Shown in pieces: positions 1-13,310 of a stretch of 64,000 nt of DNA. Within the stretch, counting starts at the first letter, position 1; each line of letters starts with the position of its first letter. The DNA lies in NCBI RefSeq assembly GCF_001949145.1, contig NW_019091369.1:309502-373501 (forward strand). The letters run 5' to 3'. The notes below the pieces were generated by a model, which was given only the letters and a program-made list of their open reading frames with translations, did not search any database and was not told the DNA's origin. Source of the DNA: Acanthaster planci. Taxonomy: Eukaryota > Echinodermata > Asteroidea > Valvatida > Acanthasteridae. A program made the translations under genes and the position numbers.

Positions 1-2720
1 TATAAGCATTCATGTGGAGGAACACCGTTTGACAGATATACATGTAAACTCTTAAGAAAAAGATATTGTTGTATTTCAGGTTTTTTAAGATAGAGCTATA
101 ATGGCCTGTTAACAGATCAAAAGTAGGTCCAAATACATTTACGTGAATTTCAGACATGAATAGAAATGGACCGGATTTGTGTTGCTCAACCAATCATTAT
201 ATTCGTTCAGTCAAATAGGCATTCACATTCCGCTCTTTGATAGATACAGACTGGATCTCTGGAAATCCTAGGAAATTGAAGTACTACACTTGCGGGGGGG
301 GTCATTTATGATTGGTGAAGGCCCCAAGGTGGGCGTCTTGGATAGTCGTTACCCAGAAGTTATGGAGCCCTTCATGTCGTCTGTTGGCTGGTTGATTTCC
401 TGCGATGCATCGTTGCATTTAGCCTGAAGAACTGACGCAAGTATTATTCGGGAATCCCTGAATGAAATTCTGGGTGCACTGAACTAAATCAAGCACCATT
501 GAAAACAGTGTAAAACCAACAGAGTTTGGAGCCCCATAACAGGCAACTTAAGTCTCAAACAAAAAACGATGGGTTGCTCTGTCCTTCAGATTTCATTTGG
601 TTTTCAAATTTTAGTAGTTTAAACAATGAAGTTTTAATTATCCGCCAAAAATTATTTCAACCCCCAAAACGTGAAAGTCCCCAAGTCTTCTCAGCAGCCA
701 CTTTTCATTGACATCCCTCACCTTTCTTGGGGCTCTTCTGACAAATTTTCAATCACACTTTTGTCTGTTTTGCCCCCAGATGGGTGCCCCTGAATCAATA
801 GAGGTGATCCTGGTCCATACTTACAAAATCCCACAATTTCTTGGCCCACACAGACCCCTCTTTTCGACAGAATATGCAGGGGTGCATTTTACGCGTCTCC
901 GCCTGGTGGAGAATTTCCTTAATTGGGACACTGCACCCGTCAGTCCATTACCTCCTGCGTCATGAACGGTGCAGGTGAACGAGAGAGGGCGCCTTGACAC
1001 CTTGCAACAACGTCCCGTTGGGCCAACACACCGCGACAACGCCTGGCTTTCCATGTGATGTACGCAAAATGGAAGGCCTTGTCCTGCATTCTCTCTGTCT
1101 CCTCGTTCCCATTAAAGGTGGTGGTTGTGTACAGAAGTCCGTGATGAGTTACAGTACACTTTGCTCCCCTAGGCCCTTACCCTACAAACACTTCGATATA
1201 AAAATATCCATCCTTTTGATAACGAACGCCGAAATTGAAAAACAAGTTAAAGTTAGTATATTAAAGTGAAATTAGTGAATTTTGTGGACTATTTAGAATA
1301 ATTGACAGGCTTAGATAAGCTTTTTTCATGCACTTCATCGTGTTATCGAAGTTTTTCCTTAAGATAAACTATGACAAACACCTTCCGTCTTTACTCGCTT
1401 TGAAGTAATTCCCAAGCTCTGTTCTCTTATGAAAAAAAACCTGTACTTTACCAGCGACCTGATGAAGATTTTGAATCCAGGCTTCGGTGCCCCCGTACGC
1501 CCCGCCCCCAGCAGTTTGCGTACTGTTCACCGGCATGTCGAGTTGTAGTCCCGGCTCACTAAGTCTTGCCCTCACGCTGCCCGCCCCATTAACCGGCTAG
1601 TCGAGCGTTACCGCCGGTGTGTATCGGCTTACGACGGCGCCGCCCGCACAACCCATCACCCCTCCATTCAAGAAGGCAGCCCATCATTACTTATTTAAAC
1701 CGGGGGATTACTCTTTCATGTCAAAATCAACGGTGATCTTGTATGATCAGAGGGGTAAAACGCACAAGAAGAACAGCGTTTCAGGTTCAGAGAAACGCAT
1801 ATCATACACAAATACGGCTCCATGTTGATTCACAGGTCACACACTGTCATACGTTTTACCATTTTTTACTATTCAGTTTTTAATCTCTTTATTCATTAAG
1901 ATAATGGAAACAAAGATCGTCAAAAGTACACGTGCACTGGAGGTTGAACCGTGGAGAAAATTCAGGGAAATGCAGAAGACGACAGAGAAAACCCATAAAG
2001 TCTTCAAGATTCAAATTTTGGTCTCGAAGGTTAAAGAGTGAAAACACCATCCAGCCAAGCCAAGACGTCCTCTTGACCTTCCATGCGTACAAATATTCTT
2101 GTATCTCTCACAGATGAGTGCTTTCCATTGGGTGATTTCAAAATGATAAGTACACTTAAGAAGTGTAATCAGAGCTACTAAAAATCCTTATGCGGATGAA
2201 ATCGCCATGAACAAAGTACATCAGGTTAAGCATGTTAATGAAGTAATGAAGTTTTTTTGTTCAGTGTAACAAGAACGAGAAAGCCGCGTTTTTTAGAGAT
2301 TTTTAAGAAGCTATACGTTTTCTTTCATTTTCTGTATTCAAGAAAGGAAAACATGGAGATGTGAACGTGATTTGGGGAAGTGATATGCAGTAACAAAGTG
2401 AAAAGGCGATAATTTTATCCATCTTGCATAAAAATGTCTGAAATGGACATTCCTGTAATTCATCATTCCTAATCGGTATGAATAAAAAGTAGGTCAGTTG
2501 TATCTATTGTCCACTTTGAGTTTGTTGTGTCGGATTCATCAACATCCCCTTTAATTTCTCCATTCGTGTCCATAAAGGCCAATCAACCTTTGTACTCCAT
2601 GGGCACCAAGGTTTGGAGTAGTCTTTAAGCTGAATTAGTAACGGTTTCTTAACCCGTCACAATTTTGTAATCACCCCCCCCCCAGCTGAAATTGAGCTTT
2701 CATAATGCATAACTACATTA
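1..2720. other. Intergenic DNA downstream of the Hox5-like gene
   Basis: Several open frames of 60-90 codons overlap on both strands without domains or paired splice sites. A G8 run lies at about 294-301 and a C10 run at 2674-2683. A moderately GC-rich patch at 1480-1660 has no recognisable feature. Nothing here supports a gene. Confidence 0.6.
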
Positions 2721-3090
2721 ATTCATCTAGTTTCCCTCGTAGAACCGGTGAGGCTGGAAAATATTGACCCCCCCCCTCAGCCCCCAGCGCGGTAGGATCC
2801 AGTCAACTTCCTCTGCACTTTGCTGGTGCGTCCTGTCGCCCGGCCGTGCCGCGCTCAATCGATGCAGAGCCGAGCGGATGGCCAGCCGCGAAATGTGGCC
2901 GCGATTCTCCGGCGCAGTTCTCCCCCAGGTTTGAGCTATCTCGCCGGGTCGGCAACCTGACAGCGCTATCATTTACGCGCACAGCTAACGTCAGCGCGGG
3001 TTTTTGTCAGTGCTGGCGAACAAAGACTGGGAAAATAAAAATCATGAATCATTTGCCTTTGGATTGCCTGCCGATGGGTTCCCCTTGAGC
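2721..3090. other. GC-rich block, candidate regulatory DNA
   Basis: About 300 bp clearly richer in G+C and CpG than its surroundings, with CGCGCACAGCTAACGTCAGC near 2980 and TGACAG/CTGTCA-type words (Meis/TGIF-like half sites) on either side. No coding signal. Such islands in an otherwise A+T-rich Hox intergenic region are candidates for regulatory elements; this is inference from composition only. Confidence 0.3.
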
Positions 3091-6000
3091 CACCGAAGGG
3101 AGTGATCTTCGTGCATGCTAGCTGTAATGAACAATCCCCATGAACTGTATGACTCATGCATTTTAAAAACTTTTCTGACTCTTTTTTGGGGGAGGGGTTG
3201 CTCACTGCAGACCTTTGGATACCTCGTTACATTGGCACTGTTGCTAAGCACTCTTTCGGAAATAGTCAGTCTGTACGACAATTAAGATATCAGCAGATGC
3301 CAAAGCTTGTGGCCGACAGGATAATGGCACAATTCGAGGAATGGAGTACGACCTTTGCAGTTACAGGTGTAATTGGTTGGTCTGCGCATAGGATCATGCA
3401 TTCTGTCTTGCGCTCCCACCACCATTCAAAATACTTGGGCGATATTTTCCACAGGATTTTCCTTTGTTTTGTGAAAAGAAGCGGACAGGACTTTAACTTG
3501 ACTTTTCAAAAATTGCAACAACATATGTACAGTTGGTCCTTAACCAAAAATTATCAAATTTAGCTAAAAATTACTGAGTGTGAAAAGGACATAAATATAA
3601 CAGTTTCATGGGAAATTTGAAAACTGCTGGATGTGGAGGGCATATCTCCCACAAGACTTTGACACTCAACACCTCCGCAATGTCAGCCATCAAATCCGGC
3701 AGCATACCTGTCAAGGAGTATATTGCTATCAAGAGCGCCTTGAATTTAAAGTTTCTGTGGACATGAATAGAGAAAATCGTCAGGAATAGACGCAGATACC
3801 TTCACTCAGTAAAAGTGTTTATCTTCGAACAGCGCCAGCCAGATAATGTTGCGGGACTTGGTCGATTTTACATTGTGAGCAGCAGCGTAACAAGGTCCGT
3901 CCTGGGGGTCCCTTGCCCCCTGGTTGCGCCAGTGATTGTGAGGTTGTGATATAACCTGTATTTTCTCCATTAAACTGTCAATTTTAGGTTCAAAATGCCA
4001 GCTGCCAAATCTATAGTAAGTGAGCCATCTCTCATTCCTTGTCAGTTCGCCCACCAGTGGTTATTGGAACTTTGGCTTGTCGCCAGTACAGATTCCCACT
4101 ACAAACCTACTACTAAATACCAAAATGAAAGAGCGGCCTTCTTTCAAGGAGCAATGGAATAACATTTTCTTTTACTACACACACTTTTGTGCATTTTCTT
4201 CAATAAATGTAAACTATTTGGCACTCTTTTGAGGTTAAGAGCTTTTAAAAGTCAACTTAGTTAAACATTTAAAATTATTTTTTTTCGTAAACTGAGGGTG
4301 ATGTAGCCAATGTGGGAAGAAACTAGTTTTCAAATCGTATAATTATAATTTTCTTTTTGAAATGTGCACCCAAGATTGGAAGCATTTCTTAGAAAGGTTG
4401 GCTCATTTTCTTACTGTCATGTGTTTTATATACACAACAATAGATCACACTCAGAAAAATTTAGGTCTGCAAATATCGAAAATTCAAGCAGTTTTTGTGG
4501 ACAGATCGATGCAAATTTGAGGGTTTTCCCCTGCATGAGATATCACACTCTTGCTCATGAATATGGAAATGTACATTAGCCGTAACTACTTCATAAAGTA
4601 GCAAAACAGTGGTTAACTGAAAGAAAACTTTCAAGGAACGTATTAAAATTGTATTACATTGCATGGACCCATAAAAAGTACTGTGCGATCTTCACATTTT
4701 GAGACGAATCCCAAATTCAGTGTGATCATCTCAAAATTTTCGCTGCCCATGCAAGTGGGGAGCAATATCAAAAAATCTATATAGCGCCTACTAGTGGATC
4801 TCACTAATCAATTTTCAAAATGGCGTCGGTGCAACTGTAACACATCAGGAATATCGGGATGACTGAGCTGCCATCCTTTAGGGTTGACCTTCCCAAAATA
4901 ATGCTCCACATAAACATAAATGGTGTCGAGCGTCAGGGTGATAAATCGCGATGGTGTCCTGCCAGACCCATTATTCAATTTTAGCGCAGCCTCGTATATT
5001 TTGCAGCTTCAGTCCATGTGACATTGTGAGAAGGGCCAGTCGGCGTGTGGTCTGTTCGTCAGCTTTTGTCGTCCGTTGGGTCTCGGGGTCCATCCCCGAC
5101 ACGCTGCAGGACTTTCTGCCCTGCGAGAATTCTGGATATTAAGATTACGCAACGTGTACCTTGGCCAATTTTAGTTACCGGTAAGTTCCTTTAAGCAGTG
5201 GACAGCATCAACAGGTTCTGTTTTCTTTAATTGTTGTGCTCTTTGGCGATCTCACATATCACGATGACCAGCTAAACCTTAATGAACATAATTTTAGCAC
5301 AAACGAAGTGCCACACCTGATGCTGTAGCAACAGTTTCGTGAAATACTAGGAAATAAACCTGACATAAAGTGAGAATACCCGCCTGAAATCAATCAATTA
5401 AAAAGGCGCTACTGCCAATTTTCCCATTGTTCAAGATATACTTTTCAAAAGCATTAAGTGAAATCATTTTCATGCACAGCAGTGTTACAATAAAACATTA
5501 AACAACATAGTCTAATAGACATCCAAATCCACCCCTTTTTAATGGAATATCGAAACTTGGACAATGTCTGTATGAAATGATGGCATTTACGTCATCAGCC
5601 CGTATGAAATCTCCGCTCCCGCCCCGCTCCTCAACATCAACTGTTGGCGTGCAATCATTGGAGAGCTTGGCAGATTTAATCGCAAGGACGTAAAGTCCAT
5701 CATTTCACAGCGAATTACTGGGCCCAACTTTTGGTGGTAGAGTTCTTTTATATGAGACGACAGAAGCAAGGGGGAGATACGGCATTAGAAACGTCTTTAC
5801 GGAGAAAACGTAGGGGTAAATCACCTGGAGCGGGATGGAAAGATGGAGAAAGTTATACATGCAGCACAAACGCCATCACCTTCAGCATAGTCGGGATGCA
5901 TGCAGTTGCCTGAGATCGTTGTTGGTATTTTCTGTAATGAAATTAATTATGAATTCTTCCTGTTGGCGTGCGCCATTGTTGAATTAGGTTGTTCATCGGG

Positions 6001-6779
6001 ACTGGAACATAGGGGCGGTTTCAATAAAGGCCAACTGTTCATGTATATTTCAGAATATCACTTCCCCGCCTTTGTGGTGGATTGGGTTGACCGGCCGTGC
6101 GCCTGTATGAGAAGCCTTCAAAAGAACAGCGGCTTGATGGCATTTCGCTCATCCCAGAGAGACGACAAAATGTCACAGTTCCCCGCATTTGAATGTCAAT
6201 ATTCATTTGTAGATGATCATTAAAAAGGAACGTCAGCCAGCTTGCTTTTTACCAGTACATATATTCAACAGGCTAAGAAGGGGACTCCTGGAGGGGATTT
6301 CCACGAGACAGCTTGCCAGAGGACAGGGCATCGACCAGTGTAAACATTTTATGTGATTAAATAAATGATGGCCTAACTAAACCACTCCAATAACGTAGCG
6401 GGATCCATAAACGCTTCAAACCATGATCTGCTTGATATTAGACATATTAGACCATTTGCCATGTTTGTGCTTTATATTTTAACCAACCGTCCCAAACCAA
6501 TTAGGATAATTTCAACATTCTACATTTTATGGAATTCATGTTATACGACATGCGGTGGCCTCCAGAAAAGCTTAATAAGTCGTTTCTCACCAGCTGCTTC
6601 CATTGTATAGTGACATTTATTTTTGATTACGTTTTGAAATGTAGTGAAATCATATTTGTATAAAAATTCTGTGTTAACTGATTTGGAAATCATCTACAAG
6701 TCATGCATTCGGTCGAGTTAGAAAGGCAACAAGGCCATTGGCGTGGTGGCGTTTCGCAAGAGAACATTAAACGGACCCT

Positions 6780-7132
6780 GCCATCTTGGATTTTTTAGTT
6801 ACGTGGTGGTCTCGTGATCTCTGTGTGGGCAAATATCTATCCTTTTTATCATTGAAAACTGTGGTTTTCGACCTTCCATTCGTTTAATACAAATGTTCCA
6901 AAAAACCCACAGCTTTTGCGTTCATTTTCAACTGTGAGATCAGCATATCTCATCTAGTTTTGGGGACTACTTTTCGTATTTATTTTCAATTCATGAGTGA
7001 ACTATTCCTGGCTTCTGTAACCAAATATTAGCATACAGTTACTGCAGTGACATAGCCAAAGGTAGGCTGTTTACGCAGCACAGTTTGCCGCGAAGAGCGT
7101 GTCAATAACAAGCAACATTAATCCAAGATGGC
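6780..7132. repeat. 353-bp interval with 13-bp inverted terminal repeats
   Basis: GCCATCTTGGATT at 6780-6792 is the exact reverse complement of AATCCAAGATGGC at 7120-7132. The interior has no open frame of note. Such termini could mark a short non-autonomous DNA transposon. They could also be two independent YY1-type AAGATGGC motifs. No target-site duplication was seen and the match does not extend beyond 13 bp. Confidence 0.35.
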
Positions 7133-9288
7133 GGTATCCCTGAACTCAGTACCCACATCCAGAAAAAAAAGAAAGAGGAACCCAGGAACCAGCTTTTCCG
7201 AGAGCGAATTTTAATCCGTCGCTGTTGCTCGGTTTACAAAATGCACGTCGGTTGTGGCATTCGAGCGAGCGAGCTGATGTGTGAACCACCGTAAGGACTA
7301 GATTCCATTCGGCATTATTCAGGCCTCGTTTCTCAACGCCATCGAGGGATTTATTTTTGTCCTTCCACACTGCAAACAAATCAGTGTTTTTCTGGCCAAG
7401 ACTTAGTGGAGGCAGGGGGTTAAGGACAAGAACACACAAGTGTAAACAAAACCAATATGCGCAAGACCATGGCAAAAATGGACAGAAGAAATGAAAGAAT
7501 CTGAAAAGCTTTATAATGACACATTTTTTACTGAAGTGGATGTACAGATGAAAGAAATGGCTCTATATAGACAATAGTCTAATGGAAACTATATAAGTAA
7601 ATTACATTACACAGTAATATAAAGTGATTTCAAATATTTACATCAAAATGTCCCGTCCTTAAGCATTACATTTAACACACGATGGGGATGGCTAACTGGC
7701 ACACAAAGACAATGTCACCAATCCCCCCCCCATCTATACTTCAGAACTGGCCCAGTATACTCAACACACATAATCTGACCATGCAATAGAACGGAATATA
7801 GGCAGTACTTTACAAGATTGAATTATTGAGCAAACACGTTATTTCAGCCTTGATCAAGGATTCACCTCCTCGTGAAAACAATGTTATCCGAAATAAAGAC
7901 GAACACGTTTAGTGAACGAGCATCTCTCAGGGTTAGCAAAATGACAAACTATTTGGTTTCCAACAATTTATGGCCTCGATGGACACTCCCTTAATGTTAG
8001 GACATACCGCCTGAACTTAAGGCGTAAGAGTTGAGTATCAAGAAATTCAACCTGGACATAAACCCCAGGTCAGTTTTGAGGGACAATTAAAAAAACACCA
8101 AGACCCGACTTGGGACTTGGGCCGTGCGTTCAAGTACATACGCGAAGTTGCATGGTACTTTAGTTCCTCGATTCAACCTGCTATAAACAGAACCAGACGG
8201 TTTGAAACTCATCTAGAATTCTCGAGTAATAGTCCCTAGAACTTGATTGGATACTTTGTCTAGGTTGTGTGCCATCACGTCCAGTCCAAGCATTTATTTC
8301 CTTCGAGTTTTTACAGTCATGTTTGGTGTGTCTTGTGGCAGGGGCAATCTTTATCAGGGACTCTGTCACTTTTCCCGTTTTAAAGCCGAAGGCGTGGCAC
8401 ACCCTGAAATGTAACAGAGACTAGTTTGACTCGTCATAACAGGTGGATTTTCAACTGCAGTATTGTTCGTTCAGTCACCACATTCGGCTGCAGTACACGT
8501 AGGAGTGCTGCGGTGGCATGGCTATTGTCGGCCTCCGTGGCCACGCATGAATAGTCCCAGAGAGTGTTTTTGCACCTTCTATTACGCCGAAAAAAAATGT
8601 CAAATGCACTTCAATTTCCTGCCAATTTTGATGCCTAGAATACTGAGCAAATGCTTCTAAAATGTTCTAAAATTGGACTCAATATAGGCAGTACGTGGAT
8701 TAATTTGATATCGGTTGAATGGGTAGATTATTAACACTGCTTTTTCTTTCATTCTCTTTACAGTAAAGCAACAAATGCAATGTTATACATTAAGATTTTT
8801 AAAAATAATAATAAGTACCCACGTGTCCGAAATGGTAAAAATTAATAAGTGGCATAATGCAGACAGCTTTATGATTTTTCTTCATTATTCCAGAAAGATC
8901 TGGACTGGAAATACCTGACAATACGATATTATGGTCAGTTAGATCCACCAGTCGTGGTATAGTCAATGGGCCAGTTTCTGTGGAATTAATCAAACCGTAT
9001 AATGGAGCGAGGTGATAAATGATTAGGTTTGATCAGTACCCTTTGGATGCTTTTCCCATGGTAATGACCCCGTAAATAATACAAATGTTACACAAAACTG
9101 ATAATTTCGACCAGCAATTTAGAGTAAATTAGCAAGACATGTAAACGTTTAGCTTGTACTCGTAGGTAGTACATTATGCATGATCAGAAGTTGTATGTTT
9201 CATGTAATAATCACAACGTTTGTTGTTGGCATGATATAAGCTTGTTCATCGTTCATGGAATGCAGTAGCTAAGAAATCAAACACACAT

Positions 9289-9304
9289 CAAGCAAGCAAG
9301 CAAG
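9289..9304 (+). repeat. (CAAG)4 microsatellite
   Basis: Four exact tandem CAAG units in A-rich sequence. Confidence 0.9.
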
Positions 9305-10440
9305 TAAAAACAAAAATGTGCAATTTCACAAACTACACACGATAAACGGGCAATCATCACCCAACCTCTTGCCTAAGAATAATCAACCGACCACAGTTTC
9401 GGGGAACTTCACTTGGCAAGTCAGCAGAATTTTCACTTTAATTAATTGGATCGAAACAGCATACCACCTCTGTTTTACGCAGTGTGCAATCCGGTTGTTA
9501 TCGTCATTCGTGTCGCAAGGATCCCCCCCCCACTGTTGGTCGAAATGCGCTCCACAGTAGCTAGAGGGTATCAGTTCTGAGGCCTTATAATGAAACCAGG
9601 CAACTGTCTCCCCTCCCCCCTTCCCCATTTTCATTGTTTCTTGTACCTCAGTAATACTCTTCTGGTTTTCCTGGGGCAGGTGCCCTCCTTGGACCCTGCG
9701 ACCCACATGATTACAGCCTTCGCCCAATCCAGAAAATATTTCTGGTGCTATGGTCTTATCCGGCTAAGATATGAAACGAAATTCCTCTGCTATTCCTCAA
9801 AATATCATAACAATCTTCCAGATGAAGGTGAGTCAGTAACGAAATGGTGTATATTTGTTTCAATTCAAAGAAACTGTCAGCTCAGTTTTCTGTAATCTTT
9901 GGCGAATGGTATTGCACAAAACAACAAGATGTCTCAAAGATGGAGGGGGGACATAAGGACATGCGCAGGATGTGACGTCCGAATGCAGCCCAGTGAGAAG
10001 TTGGACTCGTTTAGTTACTAATAAATATCGAGCATATGATGGCAATATATTCACAGCGCTACAAAACAAATTAAAAGCCCCCCAAATAACTAACTCTTAC
10101 TGATCCTGATGTCAAGCCTGTCTTCTCGGAGGAAGATATAAAACAAGAAGGAGAATGACACTGTATAAACAAAAATACACTTGGTCTCTGTATCGTCCAA
10201 GCCTCCGTCAGTTTACTCCAATTCCGTACAGGCTTTTAATTCATTATATCAGTGCCTGCACGGCTGTAAACAAAAGTACGATGTCTCAACCTCATCAGCG
10301 GCCCGGAGGAAAGGCCTAGAGGGAACGCTCACGGCGTGTCAAAATGTCTCACTCGTGGCGGGGGTCCGCAGGAACGTAAACAACCTCCTGTGGGGTCAGG
10401 CGTCCGAGAGATTTCGCAGTTAAGTTTTCGGTTGATCGAG

Positions 10441-10770
<330 letters not shown>

Positions 10771-10943
10771 TCAACCGCATGCGACGTTAGTTCAAGCAAT
10801 TAAACGATGTATTATAGTGGAACCATTTCTTTCAAATAACATGTTTATTTTTTTCGTTTAAACGTTAAGCCCCAAAGTTTACATTTGATGACAGAAACCA
10901 AAACAGAACATTAAGCTGGTGATCTACTTGTACCCATCAAATA

Positions 10944-11112
10944 CGGGCGATTCACAATAGTGCACCTCCAAGAGTTCACAACGCGTTGACCAATCGCAGT
11001 GCGCAAAATCTGTCCACCCAATGCGCGTTTGGGAAGGTTCGACAGATTTTCGATTTCTGTGATTGGTCAACGCGTTGCAAACTGTTGGAGGCGCACTATT
11101 GTGAATCGCCCG
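10944..11112. mobile_element. Palindromic MITE-like element, copy 1
   Basis: A 169-bp near-perfect inverted repeat. The left end CGGGCGATTCACAATAGTG is the exact reverse complement of the right end, and the pairing can be followed inward through the CTCCAA.AGTT, GACCAAT and AAATCTGTC blocks almost to the centre. A second copy lies at 45731-45898. With two copies, terminal inverted repeats and no coding capacity, it is best read as a miniature inverted-repeat transposable element of the foldback type. Flanking target-site duplications are not clear; the ATA/TAT next to the ends just extends the palindrome. It lies in the intron, 208 bp from the homeobox exon. Confidence 0.85.
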
Positions 11113-12409
11113 TATTGTCACTACATTACGACAGTGAATGGTGCTACTGTTATGCACGTGTCCTTGAAGTGATCATACATAATGTATTGCTATCGTTCTG
11201 ATATTGGGCTGTTGTTTTTTATTGTCATGAGTTGTATGCGACGTCTTGTTTTGGCCATCATTTAAAAGCTTCCATTTTCTGAGTTAACCAAGAGAAGGAA
11301 TAATTATTAGAGTGTGTGTATTTAAAGTGTATTCCTTTTGGCGTGTAATCACGGTGCTTGGGATACCATGAGCCCATTTGTAATTACCTAGAAAAATCTT
11401 TCCAGCTGCAAACATCAAAATTATGCAGAGCAAAAATGAAAAATTATACAAAGCAACAGGACGTTTGTTTTGTATATAGGCGGAAGAAGATGAGAGAAAA
11501 AAATCTACAAAATGGGAAATAGCTCGAGTGACATTGGCCAGGGCAATGCACTATTTCGAACGGCAGCGGCCCCACCAACACTGCACACGGATCGAATACA
11601 GTGCATGGTGATTAATAACGATGCGAAGCCTTCCTACGGTCACACAATCTGAGAACTGCTCGTGCGTAGGCCTCGCGTTGAAGCTAGGTTGCCTCGTCTC
11701 CGGCACAATTCCACCGCCTCACGGGGAGGATTTGACGAGACACAATGGATCAGACAGAGACACCGTCAAACAATGACTACAGTTTGCCTTCATCTGTGAA
11801 TTAAATATTCATGGCACAAAGCTTGCGAGGAACAATGCCGGCAAATAGATATACATTTTGCGAACAACACATAAGCTCTCAATTAAGCAGTGTGAGTTAT
11901 GACGACATTAAGGACAACAGTGATATCAACAATGACCACCATGAGCACAATACAATCTCATGTAGCTTGTTACTCTGCTCTGTCAGGTTCAAGCAGCCAC
12001 TCGTGTTGGAATTCCCTCAAATACATTTTATGCAGTGCTTATAAAAGAAGTTTAACAAGTAAGGGGGTAAATGCAATGCGTAATGTCAAAGTGTACGGGC
12101 GAAAAAAAATCTCGCAAGTAAATTCTGCAGAAATATGTCGAACGCACCTTGACGAAAAAGGTGAAAATATTTGCATGATGTCCCAATCACGCAGCGAGAT
12201 GTTGTTGACAAATGAGAAAACCTTGGCCAGCGACAGCCTACTTTGCCATCGTATAAATGCGACGCAGGACCACAAAGTCTCTTCGCCACGCATTAAGCGT
12301 GCTTTGTACACGGTGATGTAGACAGGACTTACTGTGGGGATAACTTGTGCTACTTCCACATTTTATCTGAATCTAGAGATGTTTATGGCAAATTGTACAA
12401 GTAAATTCT

Positions 12410-12665
12410 GGGGAGTCGGGTTGGCCTCGCGTTTCTTTCCTCGCCTTCCATCTTTGCGGTCCGGGTTTGAATCCGGCTCGGCCCACATGTGGATTGGGTT
12501 TTCAGTCCCAACCTGAGTCCGTGGGTTTTCCCCGAAACATTTATTCAGGGTTTTCCTCCCACCTCTAAAACTGAACATTTCTTTAGTGTATTTTTCATTC
12601 ATTATCATCCTGTAATCGGCTCTAAATGCGCTGCTGGATTATTAGATATAAATAAATAAATAAAT
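12410..12665 (+). mobile_element. tRNA-derived SINE
   Basis: A 256-bp element in the intron. A box-B-like GGTTTGAATCC is at 12464-12474. A weaker box-A-like TTGGCCTCGCG lies about 40 bp upstream, the spacing of tRNA-type pol III promoters. The body includes GGGTTTTCCTCCCACCTCT, reminiscent of marine-invertebrate SINEs. It ends with GCTGCTGGATTATTAGATA and an (AAAT)n tail at 12646-12665. It has no coding capacity and was presumably spread by a LINE reverse transcriptase. No target-site duplication was recognised. Confidence 0.8.
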
Positions 12666-13085
12666 CTAGTTCCAAATCCTATATAAACGGCATCGCGTAA
12701 AATAGTGTTATTTAGAGCCACTCCGTCAATATTTGGGTCAATTCAAAGAGATACTTTGGAGGCATTTAAAACTAAATCCCCCCAAACTACGACCTTTTTT
12801 ACTTCGAATTTAATTTTGATAAATTTGATGTCTTCAGGAAAAAAAATCGATCAGCACTTCTGAAAGTCAGGATTTTAAACCAATCATCTATGGTCTAAAT
12901 AATAGAAAACATTCTTAGTCTTTGGTTATACAAGTCTAAATTCAGCTGTTGGAGGGTGATGACACGCTTTCAAATTTCTGAACTTTTAGATGCCTGCCCC
13001 GTAAAACCAGAAAGTGAAAATGAACTTTGAGGTACAGCAACTGCATGTACATGTAAGCCAGGAGAACGTGGTGTATATGCAGAGC

Positions 13086-13310
13086 TACCCAGGGGCACTG
13101 ACCAACCATAGCTTGGAACATGACATATGCAGCAAGGTATGAGACGGAGAGAACCCCCCCCACTGCTTTGTGTTGGTCATTGTCTCGCAGGAATCAGGGG
13201 AAATCCTTTCAGACATCTTGGGGGGATGTGTTAAGTAACAGTAGTCTGGAATGTGTACAGGGATTGGACATGTTGGGGGGTACCCCTCGGTCTCATTTCT
13301 TGCTGGGTAT
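13086..13310 (+). repeat. ~190-bp dispersed repeat, intronic copy
   Basis: This stretch matches the reverse complement of 50010-50345 in order over several blocks: GAGACGGAGAGAAC..., CTTTGTGTTGGTCATTG, CAGACATCT...GATGTGTTAAGTAACA.TAGTCT, then GGGATTGGACATGT and GGGGGGTACCCC. It covers slightly more than one repeat unit. The long open frame over it (13120-13617) shows no domain and starts inside the repeat. The class of element is unknown. Confidence 0.75.

Larger units (their letters stand above)
3091..10440. other. Intergenic DNA, no gene recognised
   Basis: A+T-rich sequence. The longest open frame (3156-3563, 135 codons, plus strand) has no domain. A 13-bp inverted-repeat pair is at 6780-6792 and 7120-7132. 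A (CAAG)4 repeat is at 9289-9304, and C-runs lie near 7725 and 9525. The last ~400 bp before 10440 should include the 3' UTR of the Hox5-like gene. The Hox4-Hox5 interval often holds mir-10, but I did not find its mature sequence here. Confidence 0.6.

Noticed and set aside
3156-3563. 135-codon plus-strand open frame
   Set aside because: No domain, no neighbouring exons, ordinary A+T-rich surroundings.
1-10440. mir-10 precursor expected between Hox4 and Hox5
   Set aside because: I looked for the mature miR-10 core (CCCTGTAGATCC or its complement) by eye and did not find it; only partial look-alikes such as CACCTGTAGATG near 62130 occur.
11899-12321. 140-codon plus-strand open frame in the intron
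   Set aside because: Overlaps open frames on both strands and shows no domain; judged chance.
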